Notes under the pieces: model-generated | The model's database searches: none | What the model saw: only the letters and a program-made list of their open reading frames with translations | Told to the model about the DNA's origin: nothing | Shown here: piece after piece, positions 33,296-44,879 of the stretch | Layout of the letters: the number at the start of each line of letters is the position of its first letter | How positions within the stretch are numbered: position 1 is the stretch's first letter | Source: Aradus depressus | Taxonomy: Eukaryota; Arthropoda; Insecta; Hemiptera; Aradidae | NCBI GenBank assembly: GCA_963662175.1 | Contig: OY759214.1 | Location: 98,542,115 to 98,606,114 of the forward strand | Reading direction: 5' to 3' | Length of the DNA: 64,000 nucleotides | Program-made: the position numbers and the translations under genes

Positions 33296-34234
33296 TAGGG
33301 TTGGGCGATAGTCGATAGTTGGCACTATCGATAGTCCGATAATATCGGTTAAAACTATCGAATACTATCGATAGTTTTCCGATAGCAATTCATTTTTGTC
33401 CAGATCTATTTAATAAAGAATTTCAAGAAATTTATTATAATTAAATTCAATTACCTACCTACCTATTGCAAACTTGCAGGATTATAAATTATAAGATAAG
33501 GGATAATTATAAAGGTAAATGAAAAACGAATTTATTTGAATTTTCAAAAAGTGTGTGTAGATAATAAAAATTAATCCCATTTTTATACGGCGAGAGCGCA
33601 AAGGTTTTAATTAAGTTTTTAATTTATTTTGAAGTTGCCCGTCTCGCCCGCCACAAAGGCCGCCACTGCAAAGGCCTACTGATTACTCAGCCATCTCAAT
33701 TTTCATTGTTGTAAGCTGTCTAACAGCGATAATCATTCATCTAGGTACATAAATTCCTAGAACAAACATAAATAGAAATATTACAAAATTTGGATAATTA
33801 AAATCAGCTTTGTGCTCTCGCCTGCCAACGGCTTTGTTTGAAGTTCTGTGATAAAGAATTAATTAATTTGCCAATTTGCGCTCTCGTCGTATAGTCACCC
33901 TCATAATAAAAATCAGCTTTGCGCTCTCGCCGGCCAACCCCCAAAAAATTTCTAAGAATTGTAGAATAAGATTCCCAATTAAAGAGGAAGTTAGGATTAT
34001 AAATACTTAGAAGAGCCAAAGCCCAATACCGTGAATTTAATTTGTTTGCACAAGTGCGTGACTACGTCATCAACTTCAAAACTTGTGAGTAAAAATTAAA
34101 AAAATATCAATAGTCAAAACTATCGTTATTGGTTACCGATAGGCGTGGCCTATCGATATTGGGTACCGATAGGCGTGATCTATCGATATATCGATGATAT
34201 ATCGATAGTAACTATCGACTATCGCCCAACCCTA
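33296..34234. mobile_element. hAT-type non-autonomous element, 8-bp TSD
   Basis: A perfect 25-bp TIR beginning tagggttgggcgatagtcga, with an exact 8-bp duplication ggtgaaac (33288-33295 and 34235-34242). It is 939 bp. Subterminal regions are packed with ctatcgatag/ccgatag palindromes, as expected for hAT transposase binding sites. The interior repeats atcagctttg and gcgctctcg several times. No transposase ORF. Confidence 0.9.
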
Positions 34235-34486
34235 GGTGAAACTAGACCGAGAATGGAGTAGAACGAAGCCAACCGCACCTTTCTATCTCAATCCGTTGCC
34301 GAGATATGATTTTTTAAAGTTTTTTTTTCGAGAAAACCACGTTTTTTACCATCAAGTCCCACATTTCTCCCCTTTAAATCAATCATCATCACATTTTCGG
34401 AATCAGCGTTAAATTTCCTATCAGACTAGTGTACTTTCAACTTTGAAAATCACCAACTTGGAACCGAAATAACAGCTAAAACGTAC

Positions 34487-35210
34487 GTGAGTACGCTGAT
34501 TCCCTTTTTGTATGGTTTTTGTAATGGAAATGCGCTTGCTGCACAGCGCGAGTACCAACTTAAGTATCCCGATAGGCACCTCCCCTCTACAGTAGTGTTT
34601 TCAGGAGTACATCAGCGTATAGCAGTTACTGGTTCCGTCAATAAGCCACGCCCTGAAGTGGGACAGGTTCCTCATGATGTTGGAGTCGAAGAGTATGTTA
34701 TTGATAGCGTAAATGAAAATCCTAGACTTTCATCTAGGGACTTAGCTCGTGAAGTTGGGGTCTCTCAAAAGGCAGTTCTGAAAATGCTACACCGTCAACA
34801 TTTTCACGCATATCATTTCACACCAGTGCAAGGCTTGCAACCCAATGATAATGAACGTAGAATACAATTTCGCCGTTGGATTCTGAATGCAGATATTGAA
34901 GAATACCACTCTTGAGAAGATCTTATGTACAGATGTGTCTCTCTTTACAAGGGAAGGCATTTTTAACACGCACAACATGCATCACTGGGCAACGGAAAAC
35001 CCCCACATGGCTCGATCAGTATCATTCCAGCATAGTTTTACTGTCAACGTGTGAGCTAGGATAATAGGGAACCAACTTATAGGGCCACATTTCTTGCCTG
35101 ATAGAATGAATGGTCAGACTTACTTGGATTTCCTGCAAAACGACCTACCACAACTTCTTCACGATATTCCGCCACAAGCTCAGCAAAACATGATTTTATG
35201 GGAAAGTAGT
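34487..35210 (+). pseudogene. Broken Tc1/mariner-type DDE transposase
   Basis: The first frame (to the stop at 34913-34915) has a helix-turn-helix segment (SSRDLAREVGVSQKAVLKML) after a basic N-terminus. A frameshift near 34910 moves to a frame reading CTDVSLFTREGIFN (first catalytic Asp), HHWATENPH, a TGA in place of an expected Trp near 35051, then IIGNQLIGPHFLPDRMNGQT and LPQLLHDIPPQAQ. The frame ends at about 35210, just before the right TIR, so the region with the remaining catalytic acidic residues is deleted. Inactive. Confidence 0.75.
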
Positions 35211-36011
35211 TGACGTGGAAGTATTTCCCGAAATTTTAATTTTTCTAAAATGTTAACGTTTTAGCTGTTATTTCGGTTCCAAGTTGAAGTTGGTGATTTT
35301 CCAAGTTGAAAGTACACTAGTCTGGTAGAAAATTTAACGCTGATTCCGAAAATGTGGTCAAAAGTTGATTTAAAGGGGAGAAATGTGGGACTTGATGGCA
35401 AAAAACGTGGTTTTCTCGAAAAAAAAAAAAAACTTCAAAAAATCATATCTCGGCAACGGATTGAGATAGAAAGGTGCGGTTGGCTGCATTCTACTCCATT
35501 TTCAGTCTAGTTTCACCCAAAAATTATGATTCCCTCGTTTAAAGTTACGAGGGAATCACCCTGTATAGAGCGATGCTTTAATTACTGAATTTGCCAAAAT
35601 AAAACAACATGGCGGTCTTTTGATTCGTTTCAAAAGTTCCTGCTGCAAATTAATAGAAGCGAAATTTAATTTACATTTCGTTTTTTATTTTATTTTCATT
35701 GCTTTTAAAATATCAGGAATTTCTTAGTATTATTGCTACAAGTATTTTTAATAATTTTTCATTGAATATCAATATCCTGTCAGCATTATTTGTAAATCCA
35801 ATAATAATGAGACCCCAGAACGGAAATCTTCATGCAAATTGTTTATTAATATTTATTTTACTTCTTTAATTCCATTACTTTCAGAGTATCCCAGAGAAAA
35901 CATCAGTTTTTATTACAAGTTTTTATAATTTTTTTTAAAATAATATCCTGTCAATATTATTACGAAACCTATATTATAACCTTCCACTTTTCATTAATAA
36001 TTTCAAATATA

Positions 36012-36084
36012 TATTGAAATAGATAGTAAAAAGCAAAATATATTATATTTATTATATATTTTGCGTTTTACTATCTATTTCAAT
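36012..36084. repeat. Near-perfect 31-bp palindrome
   Basis: attgaaatagatagtaaaaa at 36012 and its complement, ending ctatctatttcaat at 36084, pair over about 31 bp with one mismatch and an 11-base loop. No flanking element recognised. Confidence 0.7.
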
Positions 36085-36637
36085 TTTTATTTATCTAACA
36101 TTGTTATTTATTATTATTAAAAGAATAAATTATGTTGGTCGCACTTTGTTACATTAGACTATACACTATACGGTATGTAAATATATTTTTTCAAGCATTT
36201 TGGTTATATTGTTATAATACAATGAATTGTTTAGGTGAAGTATGGTCAGGTATGTTGTAACTTACATTCCACAATTAATTCATGAAAATAATAATAATAT
36301 GCTATAATATTGTTTCAGCGTTGGGCGCTTCATTCCAAGACACATTTACCCTAAAACTTTAGACTTTATATAAATACCAAAGTACTCCTCATAGTGTATC
36401 ATTGTAATGTTTTTTCTTATATGTAATAGGATTTAAAGTTTTAATTTGTGTTTAGATTTATTGTTTAGTTACCTGTTCATGTTGTTAGGTACATTATTTT
36501 TTTTATAACGAAGTTATAAAGAAGAAATGTCTTTATTTAAAACATAGTTGTATTAGAGATTATTTAAAATATATATATATATATTTATTGGCATACATAT
36601 ATAGATTATTTCAATAGTAATTAGTAATAATTATTTT

Positions 36638-36995
36638 TGGGTTGTTTTAGGAGATTCTTTTTTATCACAGCATCTCTTCTCCCATTTATGTTTTGCCTTT
36701 TTAAAAAATAGTTATTACAAATGTTTTGGGAAGTCCTCTCATCATCAATATCTATAAAGTATGTGTTCTTATGTTAACATTCCTTCTGTCAATCAGAATG
36801 TTCCTTTTAATTGAACTCAATAAATATGTTCTATAAAAGGAAGATTCTGATTGACAGAAGGAATAGTTAACATAAAGAACACTTGTATTATAGACACTGA
36901 TGATGGGAATACTTACCGAAACGTTTGTATTTGCTATTTTTTTGAGAAGACAAAATAATAAATGGGAGAAGCGATGCTGTAATAATATATTATAT
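36638..36995. mobile_element. Palindromic Penelope-type foldback element, 18-bp TSD
   Basis: Inverted arms share catttatgttttg/caaaataataaatg, cagaaggaat and ctgattgacag. The right arm carries actgatgatgggaatactta then ccgaaacg, a hammerhead-like core. Flanked by attagtaataattatttt (36620-36637) and a 17/18 match (36996-37013). Arms are more diverged than in the 4846 copy, so it is older. Confidence 0.6.
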
Positions 36996-37013
36996 ATTAG
37001 TAATTATTATTTT

Positions 37014-38504
37014 AGCGTATAACAAATATTTTTCTGATTTTTCAGTACAATTTTATATTTAATCATTTTTGAGATGCATAAATAAAATTAAATGTCATGT
37101 TTTAATAGGAAGTACATAAGAATATTTACAAATGAATGCATTGGGCGAACTAAGAAGTAATTTTTTTTTTAAATTTTAATTTGCCAACAGTAGCCTTAAG
37201 CATTAATTTTTTTTTTTTTTAAAGTAGAATTGTCTATGTAAAATTTCTCCGTCCTGAATTACATTGCTGCATTTTCAAGAACCATGTATTTGGTTGATTG
37301 CCTCTGGTTAGCGTATAATGAAGTATTTTCATAAAGTGAACCGAAAATCGAGATGGATCAGATTCTTCCTATTCCATATTGTTAAAGGGATCCGGATCAC
37401 TTTATGGACAGACTTATGCCTCCTATAACCAAAAAAAACGTTTTACCATTAGTTGAAATGTAGTTTTTCGACGTTTGTATATTATATGTATAATCTTGGA
37501 GCCTAGATAACTTAGAAATGAATTCATATTGAAGAAATAATTATATATACTATAGCAAAATCGGTAATATACAATTAAATGCTCAGCATAATTATTATAT
37601 ATTATAATTATAAGCTCAGAATATAGTATATAGAACTAGTCATGTTATAGTAATGTTTTAAGTTTTTTCTCATTCGTAACTCAAACCAGGCCGTTTTCTT
37701 CGACTGATTATTTATTGTAAATGTAGTTTTATTGTTATTATCTTACCAAAAGGCCTCTCAAAGAGGTTCAATAAAAAAATGTTTATCCCGAAAATGTAAT
37801 TTATTCTTCCATTGTTCCAAGGAACCTGATGTTCTGACAAAAAGTCTTAAACGTTGTATGAGATATCCGGCATACCATGTAAAGTATAGAATATATATAT
37901 ATTTTTTTGAAAGATTGTCTTCTTTTGAGAGGTAATTTTGTTAACTCTAGTTCAGATTATTCGTATGTTGACAATATACTTTCTAGTTACTGTGTGAACT
38001 CTTAGATCTGAATGTTCCAATTGGTTATAAGCTTTGGACTACCTGAAACAAGCCTATCTATCTACTATGGAAAAATATATATTTTTTTCTTATTTCATCG
38101 CACCTTTAGAAGTAAAGTGTTGCAATTGTAGAAAATGAGATTGCATTTTTAATTTATTTTTACTTTTATTTCACAAAAATCGACAACGATATACATTTTT
38201 CTAATATACAAGAAATACGATATTCATTGGGTAGATGATTTAATGAATTACAACGAGCCGAATAAATTCCTTGAGTTTATTTTTCTCACAACATTGAGCC
38301 AACAGTTGTGCAATGAATTGATGTGCCCTTCGTGACAAGGTTTTTTTTTTTGTCAAAATGTCAGGTTTCCTTAAACGAAATTTCATCCCTATTATTTCCT
38401 TCCTTTTACCATTGCCAAGCTGAATTACTAGTTTCAGCAATTTGAAAGTGAAATTGGTGAATTAATTATGCTCTCTTTTATATACAGGTTTTATTTGTTC
38501 TCTT
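37014..38504. other. AT-rich intergenic stretch, nothing recognised
   Basis: Short ORFs only, no domain signatures, no TIR pairs seen. Confidence 0.4.
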
Positions 38505-39075
38505 TAACTATGACAATGAGAAAAGTCAATAGTGAATCGCCAGTACTTCCCCAGCACGAATTAGTTATGTTTTCGCTCTCCCTCCAACGCCAATCGATAA
38601 TTTGAGCTAAAACTCAATATTGGATTTACATAATGGCTACTCAATCTTCATACTTTATATCATGTACGTTTTATGTCGGTACATTCATTGCATCGGAAGT
38701 TATTAGGGTATTTTGAGTCGAGACCCCCTTCCCTTCGACCGATTTCGCTGAAAATTAATTTGTGCCATCCTTGTGGGTTCTGAATTTATATATAAAATTT
38801 CATGTAGATACTTCATTACATCAGCAGATATTGGGATTGAGTTGGGTTCCTCCCCTTCGGCTGATGTCGTTCTCATGCGGGTTTGAATGTAAATATGAAC
38901 TTTTGGGTTAATACATTCATTACAACGGCAGTTATTAGAGTTTTTGTGTTAAGCCTCACTCTAATGCCCCCCTTCTCTTTGGCTGATTTGTCTGAAAATC
39001 AATAAGTATCGTCCTTGGAGGGTTCTGGATAGTTATATAAAATTTCGTGTCGATACATTCTTTCTCTCCGAAGTT
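38505..39075 (+). mobile_element. Hairpin-end repeat, forward copy without hairpin
   Basis: Left end gtcaatagtgaatcgcc and gtacttccccagcacgaatt. Three internal units follow (cattgcatcggaagttatt, cattacaacggcagttatta). It breaks off at the piggyBac remnant. Confidence 0.6.
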
Positions 39076-39122
39076 ATCGTGTTCACACACTCCAGCAGGA
39101 GTCACTTTGACTCACACAAGAG

Positions 39123-40270
39123 ATGATAAGGCTCATTGTCGAGTACACAAACCAAGAAATACGCCGAAGTCGTCCATCTCATAAGGATGGAACTTTCTCT
39201 GAGATTGATGGCTTACAGGAGCTTCAGGCGCTTTTTGGACTCTTAATCTACGCAGCAGCAAAGAAAGACAACCATCTACCGACAGGAATTATGTTCGACG
39301 TTTCTCATTGCGGTGAATGGTATCGATCAGCAATGTCCCGTTTAAGTTTGAGTTTCTTGTTAATTGTCTTCGTTTTGACAATAAAGAGACTCGAGACTCT
39401 GACAACAAGCTTTCTCCTATATCAGAAATATGGAAATTGTTTCTTTCCAACTGCAGAAAACACTATAAGCCAGGTTCGTACCTTACCATTGATGAGCAAC
39501 TTATAGGATTTCGTGGCCACAGTCCTTTCAGAATGTACCTTCCTGACAAGCCTGACAAATACGGAATTAAAAATATAGTTATTTGTGATTCATCTACAAA
39601 GTACATGTTGGATGGGATCATATACACTGGGAAGGGATGCCACATTGGATCAGCTTTGTTCAACTGTGCGCTGCAACAGAAAAACCAAAAGGTGGCCGCT
39701 GTGCGTATTCTACAATATCCTGAACTTGACTTGTGTTAACAGTTATGTAATTTACAAACACAATTATTTCAGAAAACAACGAGAGAAGACACAGGGATAT
39801 GTTCATGGGAATGAGAGACCAAATAGACAAAACAGTGAAAACAAAACGAAAGAATCAACTGGTAAAAAAGAAAGAGTGAGGAGTCAGGAGGGGGAGCCCC
39901 AAAAAGTCCCAGAAGAGAGTCAGCAGAAAAGCCTCTGACTCGTTTACAGTTCATGACTACCTTGCTTGAACAACTCACATATAACTGAAAGAAAATGAGA
40001 ATGGAGAAGTATAAGTATATTCACAATGATCTCAAATCTTTCATTGTAAATACACTCGCTCGATCTTCAGCCCCTCCTCAGCCGTATACCCCCCCAGCAG
40101 AGGTAGAAGAACCATCCGTACCCACAACTGTGCCACAAACAACCGGAGGGGAGAAATCTAAATCAGCAACCACTAGGAAATATTGCAGTATTTGTCCTTC
40201 TTCACTCATGCGCAAAACATCTACTCCCTGTTCTAAATGTGAACGCCCAATATGTGGATCTCTGTTTTAC
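39123..40270 (+). pseudogene. piggyBac-like transposase, frameshifted
   Basis: Frame 1 (39123 to about 39335) reads LQELQALFGLLIYAAAKKDN and WYRSAMSR. Frame 2 (about 39338-39739) reads FLVNCLRFDNKETR, YKPGSYLTIDEQLIGFRG (catalytic Asp in TIDEQ), FRMYLPDKPDKYGIK and VICDSSTKYM (second catalytic Asp), then loses similarity and stops. A third piece (39995-40270) carries the C-terminal cysteine-rich domain, KYCSICPSSLMRK with CSKCERPIC. Shift, stop and loss of the third Asp region make it inactive. Confidence 0.8.
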
Positions 40271-40360
40271 GACCTTTCCATTTTTTTTTCTTACTTGCTT
40301 CTTGCTTTCTCATTTTTCGGTTGAAGAAACTTCTTTACTTACTTTTGAATGTATCTAGTC

Positions 40361-40626
40361 AATTGAAGCGGTCATTGTTAAAAGGGGATATGTGACATCA
40401 AATGTCAAAACGACTTTTTTTATATTTTCATAATCTTGAGGACTGAACACAACTTCTGTGTTGAAATGAGACATGTGCAGTGCGCTCTTTGGTTGTGGTG
40501 GAGCTGAGAATATCTGAGTCACTGTTGAAAGGAGGTATGTGACGCAATTCTTTAGGAAGTTTTATTGAGCTTCCCAAAATTTTTATTTTTGTTACATATC
40601 CCCTTTCAACAATGACCGCTTCAATT
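40361..40626. mobile_element. 266-bp MITE-like insertion
   Basis: TIRs aattgaagcggtcattgtta and its complement (aacaatgaccgcttcaatt) extend through ggggatatgt over about 35 bp. A third, direct copy (gttgaaaggaggtatgtgac) lies at 40524. No ORF and no clear TSD. Confidence 0.55.
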
Positions 40627-41025
40627 ATAGATACTAGTTAAAGGAACTTTTGTTGGTATTCTAAAATAAAAGTTTATATTTAATTCGTTTATTTGGGAGT
40701 TTTAGTCCTCAACCTTTATAATATAGTGAGTGAAACCTCAATACGATGAACATAGCTAAATTGAATTATAGACCAATCATAGTTTTTTTCAGTCCCTTGA
40801 GAGTTCGTCTTATTGAGGCTTGACAGTAGATGTAGTAATAAACCATAAAATTTACTTTTTAGCATCATGGTATCTTTGACACCGTATGGTAATGCATTCT
40901 TTTTGAAATGAAAAATATCATTAAAAAGTAAAAAAACGAAAAAATCGTGGAGGAGTCATTTTGACTCCCGCACATGGAAAGAAGGATGGTGAAGACGGAA
41001 GTGAGCACATGGATTCCAGGGTTAA

Positions 41026-42430
41026 TACATACATATTTGCATTAATACGTTTTTAATTTTTTTTATTTTGTACCTACTCCCGATAATTCGTACCAAACTG
41101 TCAGTCCCTTGACTATACGAATTATCGAGATTCTATTGTAACAGTTATTTGGACTTGAGGAAAATTAAGTAACACATATACTTTACTAATTTCTTTATTT
41201 ATACGTTATGATTGTAGTAAGCTGAAGAAAGATTATCACAATACTATGAACTGACAACTATTGCACATAAAAATAGAAATACTTTGTCAAAAATTATAAA
41301 ACAATTTTTTTTTTCAAAGTTGAGATCCAAGATCTTTATAACACACAAAATATATATCTTTCAGGCGTTAAAAAATATAAAATGGTAACCATTTTTTTGT
41401 TTTAAGTACTGTAATTATTTATCTCTTTTAATTTGTAATGTTTTCGTAGTAACATTGCGAATAAATTATTATATATAAATATATATTTTTTAAATAAGTC
41501 AAATTAATAATAAGAATAATCAATGAAAATAAAATACTATCATATTTTAAACACTTCGAAAAAGATATATAACATAAATTATCTACATATTCACCTTTTG
41601 ATACATAGTATTCAAATTAAAGGATCGATTATACATTTTTTTAACATGATTCGAACATGTATTAAAATGAAATTCATACTAAAATCTCTATAACTAAAGA
41701 GAAATTGAGAGATGGAGACAAATATTTTTTTATTTGATTTGTATACTTCAAATCAAACTGATCCAGAACCTGAGATGTTGTATTCCCTGGAGTTGTTGCA
41801 GCCAACGGTCGGGAGACAAATCATGTACCACCATTACTCAGACAACTAATATACGCCCTAAGTAAGTTCACTGGAAAGATAATAACTGATTATCAGTCAT
41901 ACAGAAATGTGTCAGGCAGACAAGTGGCAGCCTAGGCATTAATACTGGTCAAAAGTATAATAGATATTAAATATCACTAGAATAAATATAAACGTCAAAT
42001 TAAGACGTTTTAAAAATGTTGGGTCAACCCCGAAAGACGGCTAACATAAAATAGTAATAAAATCTTCGAGAAGTCAGACTTCATTATCTCTTCTCTTTAC
42101 ATCAGCCATCCTCACAATAATGTTAATTCATTAACTAATAAAACCAAGGACCGACACAGTTTCAAAAAATACCGATATTCGCAAAGATTTTTCTGTGTCA
42201 AAAGAAATAAAAACATAACTCTGAATCGTTATCCGATCCCTAAAAAACATTTCAAATCGCAATATAGGTAATCTCGATATGTTAGTAAGAACCTTCTGTT
42301 TAATCGGGAGAAAGTTAAAAAAAACTATGATTTTGGTAACGCCAACATTTCGTAATAATTAATGTATGCATATGTAAATATTTAAATGAATAGAACAGTT
42401 AGTGCGCGAATCGAAGACGCGGGTGAGAAA
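41026..42430. other. AT-rich intergenic stretch, nothing recognised
   Basis: No supported gene, TIR or RNA feature. Confidence 0.4.
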
Positions 42431-42559
42431 ATTAGGATTGGACAAGAGGGGAAGGGGTGCTAACAGCCAATATGTACAAGTTAACCTTTAACTGAAGTTT
42501 CCATAATATGTTCTTAAACATAAAAAAAAATGAACCAGGAAAGTTTTCAGTTCTAGTAC

Positions 42560-43275
42560 GCACTGAGACTCTTTGAATAGACTCATGTCGCGATTCAGAA
42601 TCCGCGCTGCGTAAATGCATTGTTCGGACTCAGCCCAGACGCTGCTCCGCGACAAAAAAAAAAATCGTGTCCACACCAAGATTCATGTTGCGATTCGTCT
42701 GCTTTGCGAACAATGAAGGACGAAGTTGCTCTCTCGGGAATTTCCCTAGCTCTTTTTTGTATAATTAATAATAAGCGCAATAAAAACGACAAAAAAGATG
42801 GTGGGCTCATAAATTATTTTATAGCGGGAATAATCTTTTGGAGACTTTAAAAATGGAAGATGGCATGGGGTTAAGAATTGTTTTGAGAATGTCCCCGACC
42901 CATTTTGAAACCATTTTAACCAAAGATGGTAATCAAATTTGTAAGAAAAGTACCAATTTTAGAGATTTATATAATCCATGAAGAACACATCCCAGAAACA
43001 ACGATGGAAATCCATCTCCTCTATAAATTGTAAAGTTAAATCCGTATTCCACAACATAATTGCAAAAAACGAATCACCGGAACAAAACCAAAAATGTCGG
43101 ATTCACGTCCACACTGGCCAATGTTGCGCAACAATGAGTCTGTCAATCCCATATCGGACGGGATTCAAAAGAGGCAAAAAATACTAACCAGGAACACACC
43201 AGATTCACCGCGACAATGAGTCGGGGCAGCTCAGGCACAAGGGATTCACCCCAGACGCAGAGTCCCAGTCCGTAC
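42560..43275. repeat. GC-richer block with recurring gattc/acaatgag words, inverted halves
   Basis: gactcatgtcgcgattcaga at 42581 resembles the complement of gattcaccgcgacaatgagt at 43203. Related words (ttgcgattcgtc, ttgcgcaacaatgagtc) lie between. It looks like subterminal repeats of an unidentified DNA element. Unresolved. Confidence 0.35.
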
Positions 43276-44351
43276 TAGGCTTTAGATAGTACATCTAGGT
43301 TGGCCAGCCGCGCCTTCAAATCGTATACATACAATATAAGTAAAACTTATTTCAAACAAGAAAGCCTAACCTTAAGCTAACATTATTTTTTTGTATAACC
43401 TATCTGAACTGCAGTAACAAATAAGACATTTACAAAAATTCTTTTTATCTGATCATCACAATACTAATACAACATAATCCAATTGTACTGACGAAATGTG
43501 CCTAATCATATATATTTTAACTTAACGTGTATGTTTCATTGTACTTTTCTTCTCAGAAGAGGAAATATCAAAAGCTGCAGAAACAATAGGTTGTGAATTT
43601 TTTCATTGATATTAATATTAAACATTGTTTTTTTCAGTAAAATTAATAAAATTTCGGATATTTTTATAATACATACAATTTATCTTTATTATAACAAATA
43701 TAAAATCTGGTATGATATTAAAAGAAACCAGTAAAAATTATTATATTTTTCAAAACACACGAAAAAGAAGTCAGTATCAATAGAGTTTTCAATTATTTAA
43801 AAATTGTTTTGAAATATTAAAAAACAAATACAGTAATCCCTCAACATTCGCAAATTTGTAACTCAAAGGTTTCACATATTCGCCATTCATTTAATTTTTG
43901 CTTACTTAATATTCGTGATTTTTAGTGGAATTAATGAAGGAACAAGATGACAATGAGACTTCTCTAAACATCAAAAGTTGTAAGCTAGTAGAGAAATATT
44001 AAAACCACATCTCATCAATATATATCCTGACACCAGAAGAGAGAGGCTGCAATAGTTCCTTACGTTAAATTCTCAAGAGAATTGCGAATATAAATAAGTA
44101 AAACAAAGACGCAGAGTGTCAAAGGAAATTAAATGTTTTTCTATAAAAATTACAATTGTTTCCTATTTTGTTCGAGAGTCATTTTAGCATCATTTAATTT
44201 TTGTATTATTAGCATATGTAGTAGCCGGCCGTCAAACTGAAACCTGTCCTAAAAACCACCAGAGATGGTCAGTCATTTTAATGCCTATTCCTAAAACACT
44301 GATATCTTGTTGCTATTTCACACTATCTATTGTTTCGATGAATAATTCATG

Positions 44352-44417
44352 AAAAATGTCAGTAAAATTACTTAATTTTACAATTATTGTAAAATTAAGT
44401 AATTTTACTGACATTTT
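44352..44417. repeat. Perfect 32-bp hairpin
   Basis: aaaaatgtcagtaaaattac at 44352 continues to ttttacaa; the exact complement follows after a 2-3 base loop, up to 44417. No transcription unit assigned. Confidence 0.8.
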
Positions 44418-44879
44418 TCTTTTAAACTCTTATTTCAAAAAACACATTTATAAAATAAAAATATACATTATTGTGTAGAGGTGAAATCAGTGTGTGGGTT
44501 TTGGTGATCGAGAGAATTTTGTTTTTCACGTGTAGACTAAAAAAACATTTTGAGTTCGGTGAAGTTGCTGGTTTGTGAAACTGGACAGTAGTAAATAGAT
44601 ATCCTATATTTATTTTATTTTAATTCTTTGTTTAGTTCATGAATGAACGTATTTATTTAGATTTCTTTTACATTTAGGAAATTGCGGTTTCCCTAATTAT
44701 AACCCTTCCTTTTTCACGCTTTCATCATCCTTTTTTTTTGCAAGTAAAGTTTTTTTTGTTTTCTTATTTCAGCACGACATGCCTAGTTTCTTTTTCTTTT
44801 ATATATACAGTATATTATTTTCTTTACTTTCCTTCTTGCATGGCATGCTTAGTTTGTCATGACAACTATGCAAGGAGAA

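Larger units (their letters stand above)
33252..35563 (+). mobile_element. Tc1/mariner-type element with long TIRs, split by a hAT insertion
   Basis: Ends cagggtgattccctcgtaac (33252) and gttacgagggaatcaccctg (35563), flanked by TA. The TIRs are about 300 bp long once the internal hAT copy (33296-34234) is removed; e.g. ctccattttcagtctagttt on the right mirrors actagaccgagaatggag on the left. It encloses a broken transposase (34487-35210). Confidence 0.85.
39098..41021 (+). mobile_element. Decayed piggyBac-like transposon
   Basis: A right end agggttaa at 41018-41025 fits the piggyBac rule (terminal AGGG next to TTAA). Palindromic ggagtcactttgactcac (39098) and ggagtcattttgactccc (40954) lie near both edges. 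It contains a frameshifted transposase and a 266-bp TIR insertion (40361-40626). The left TTAA end was not found; a hairpin-family repeat abuts there. Confidence 0.65.
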
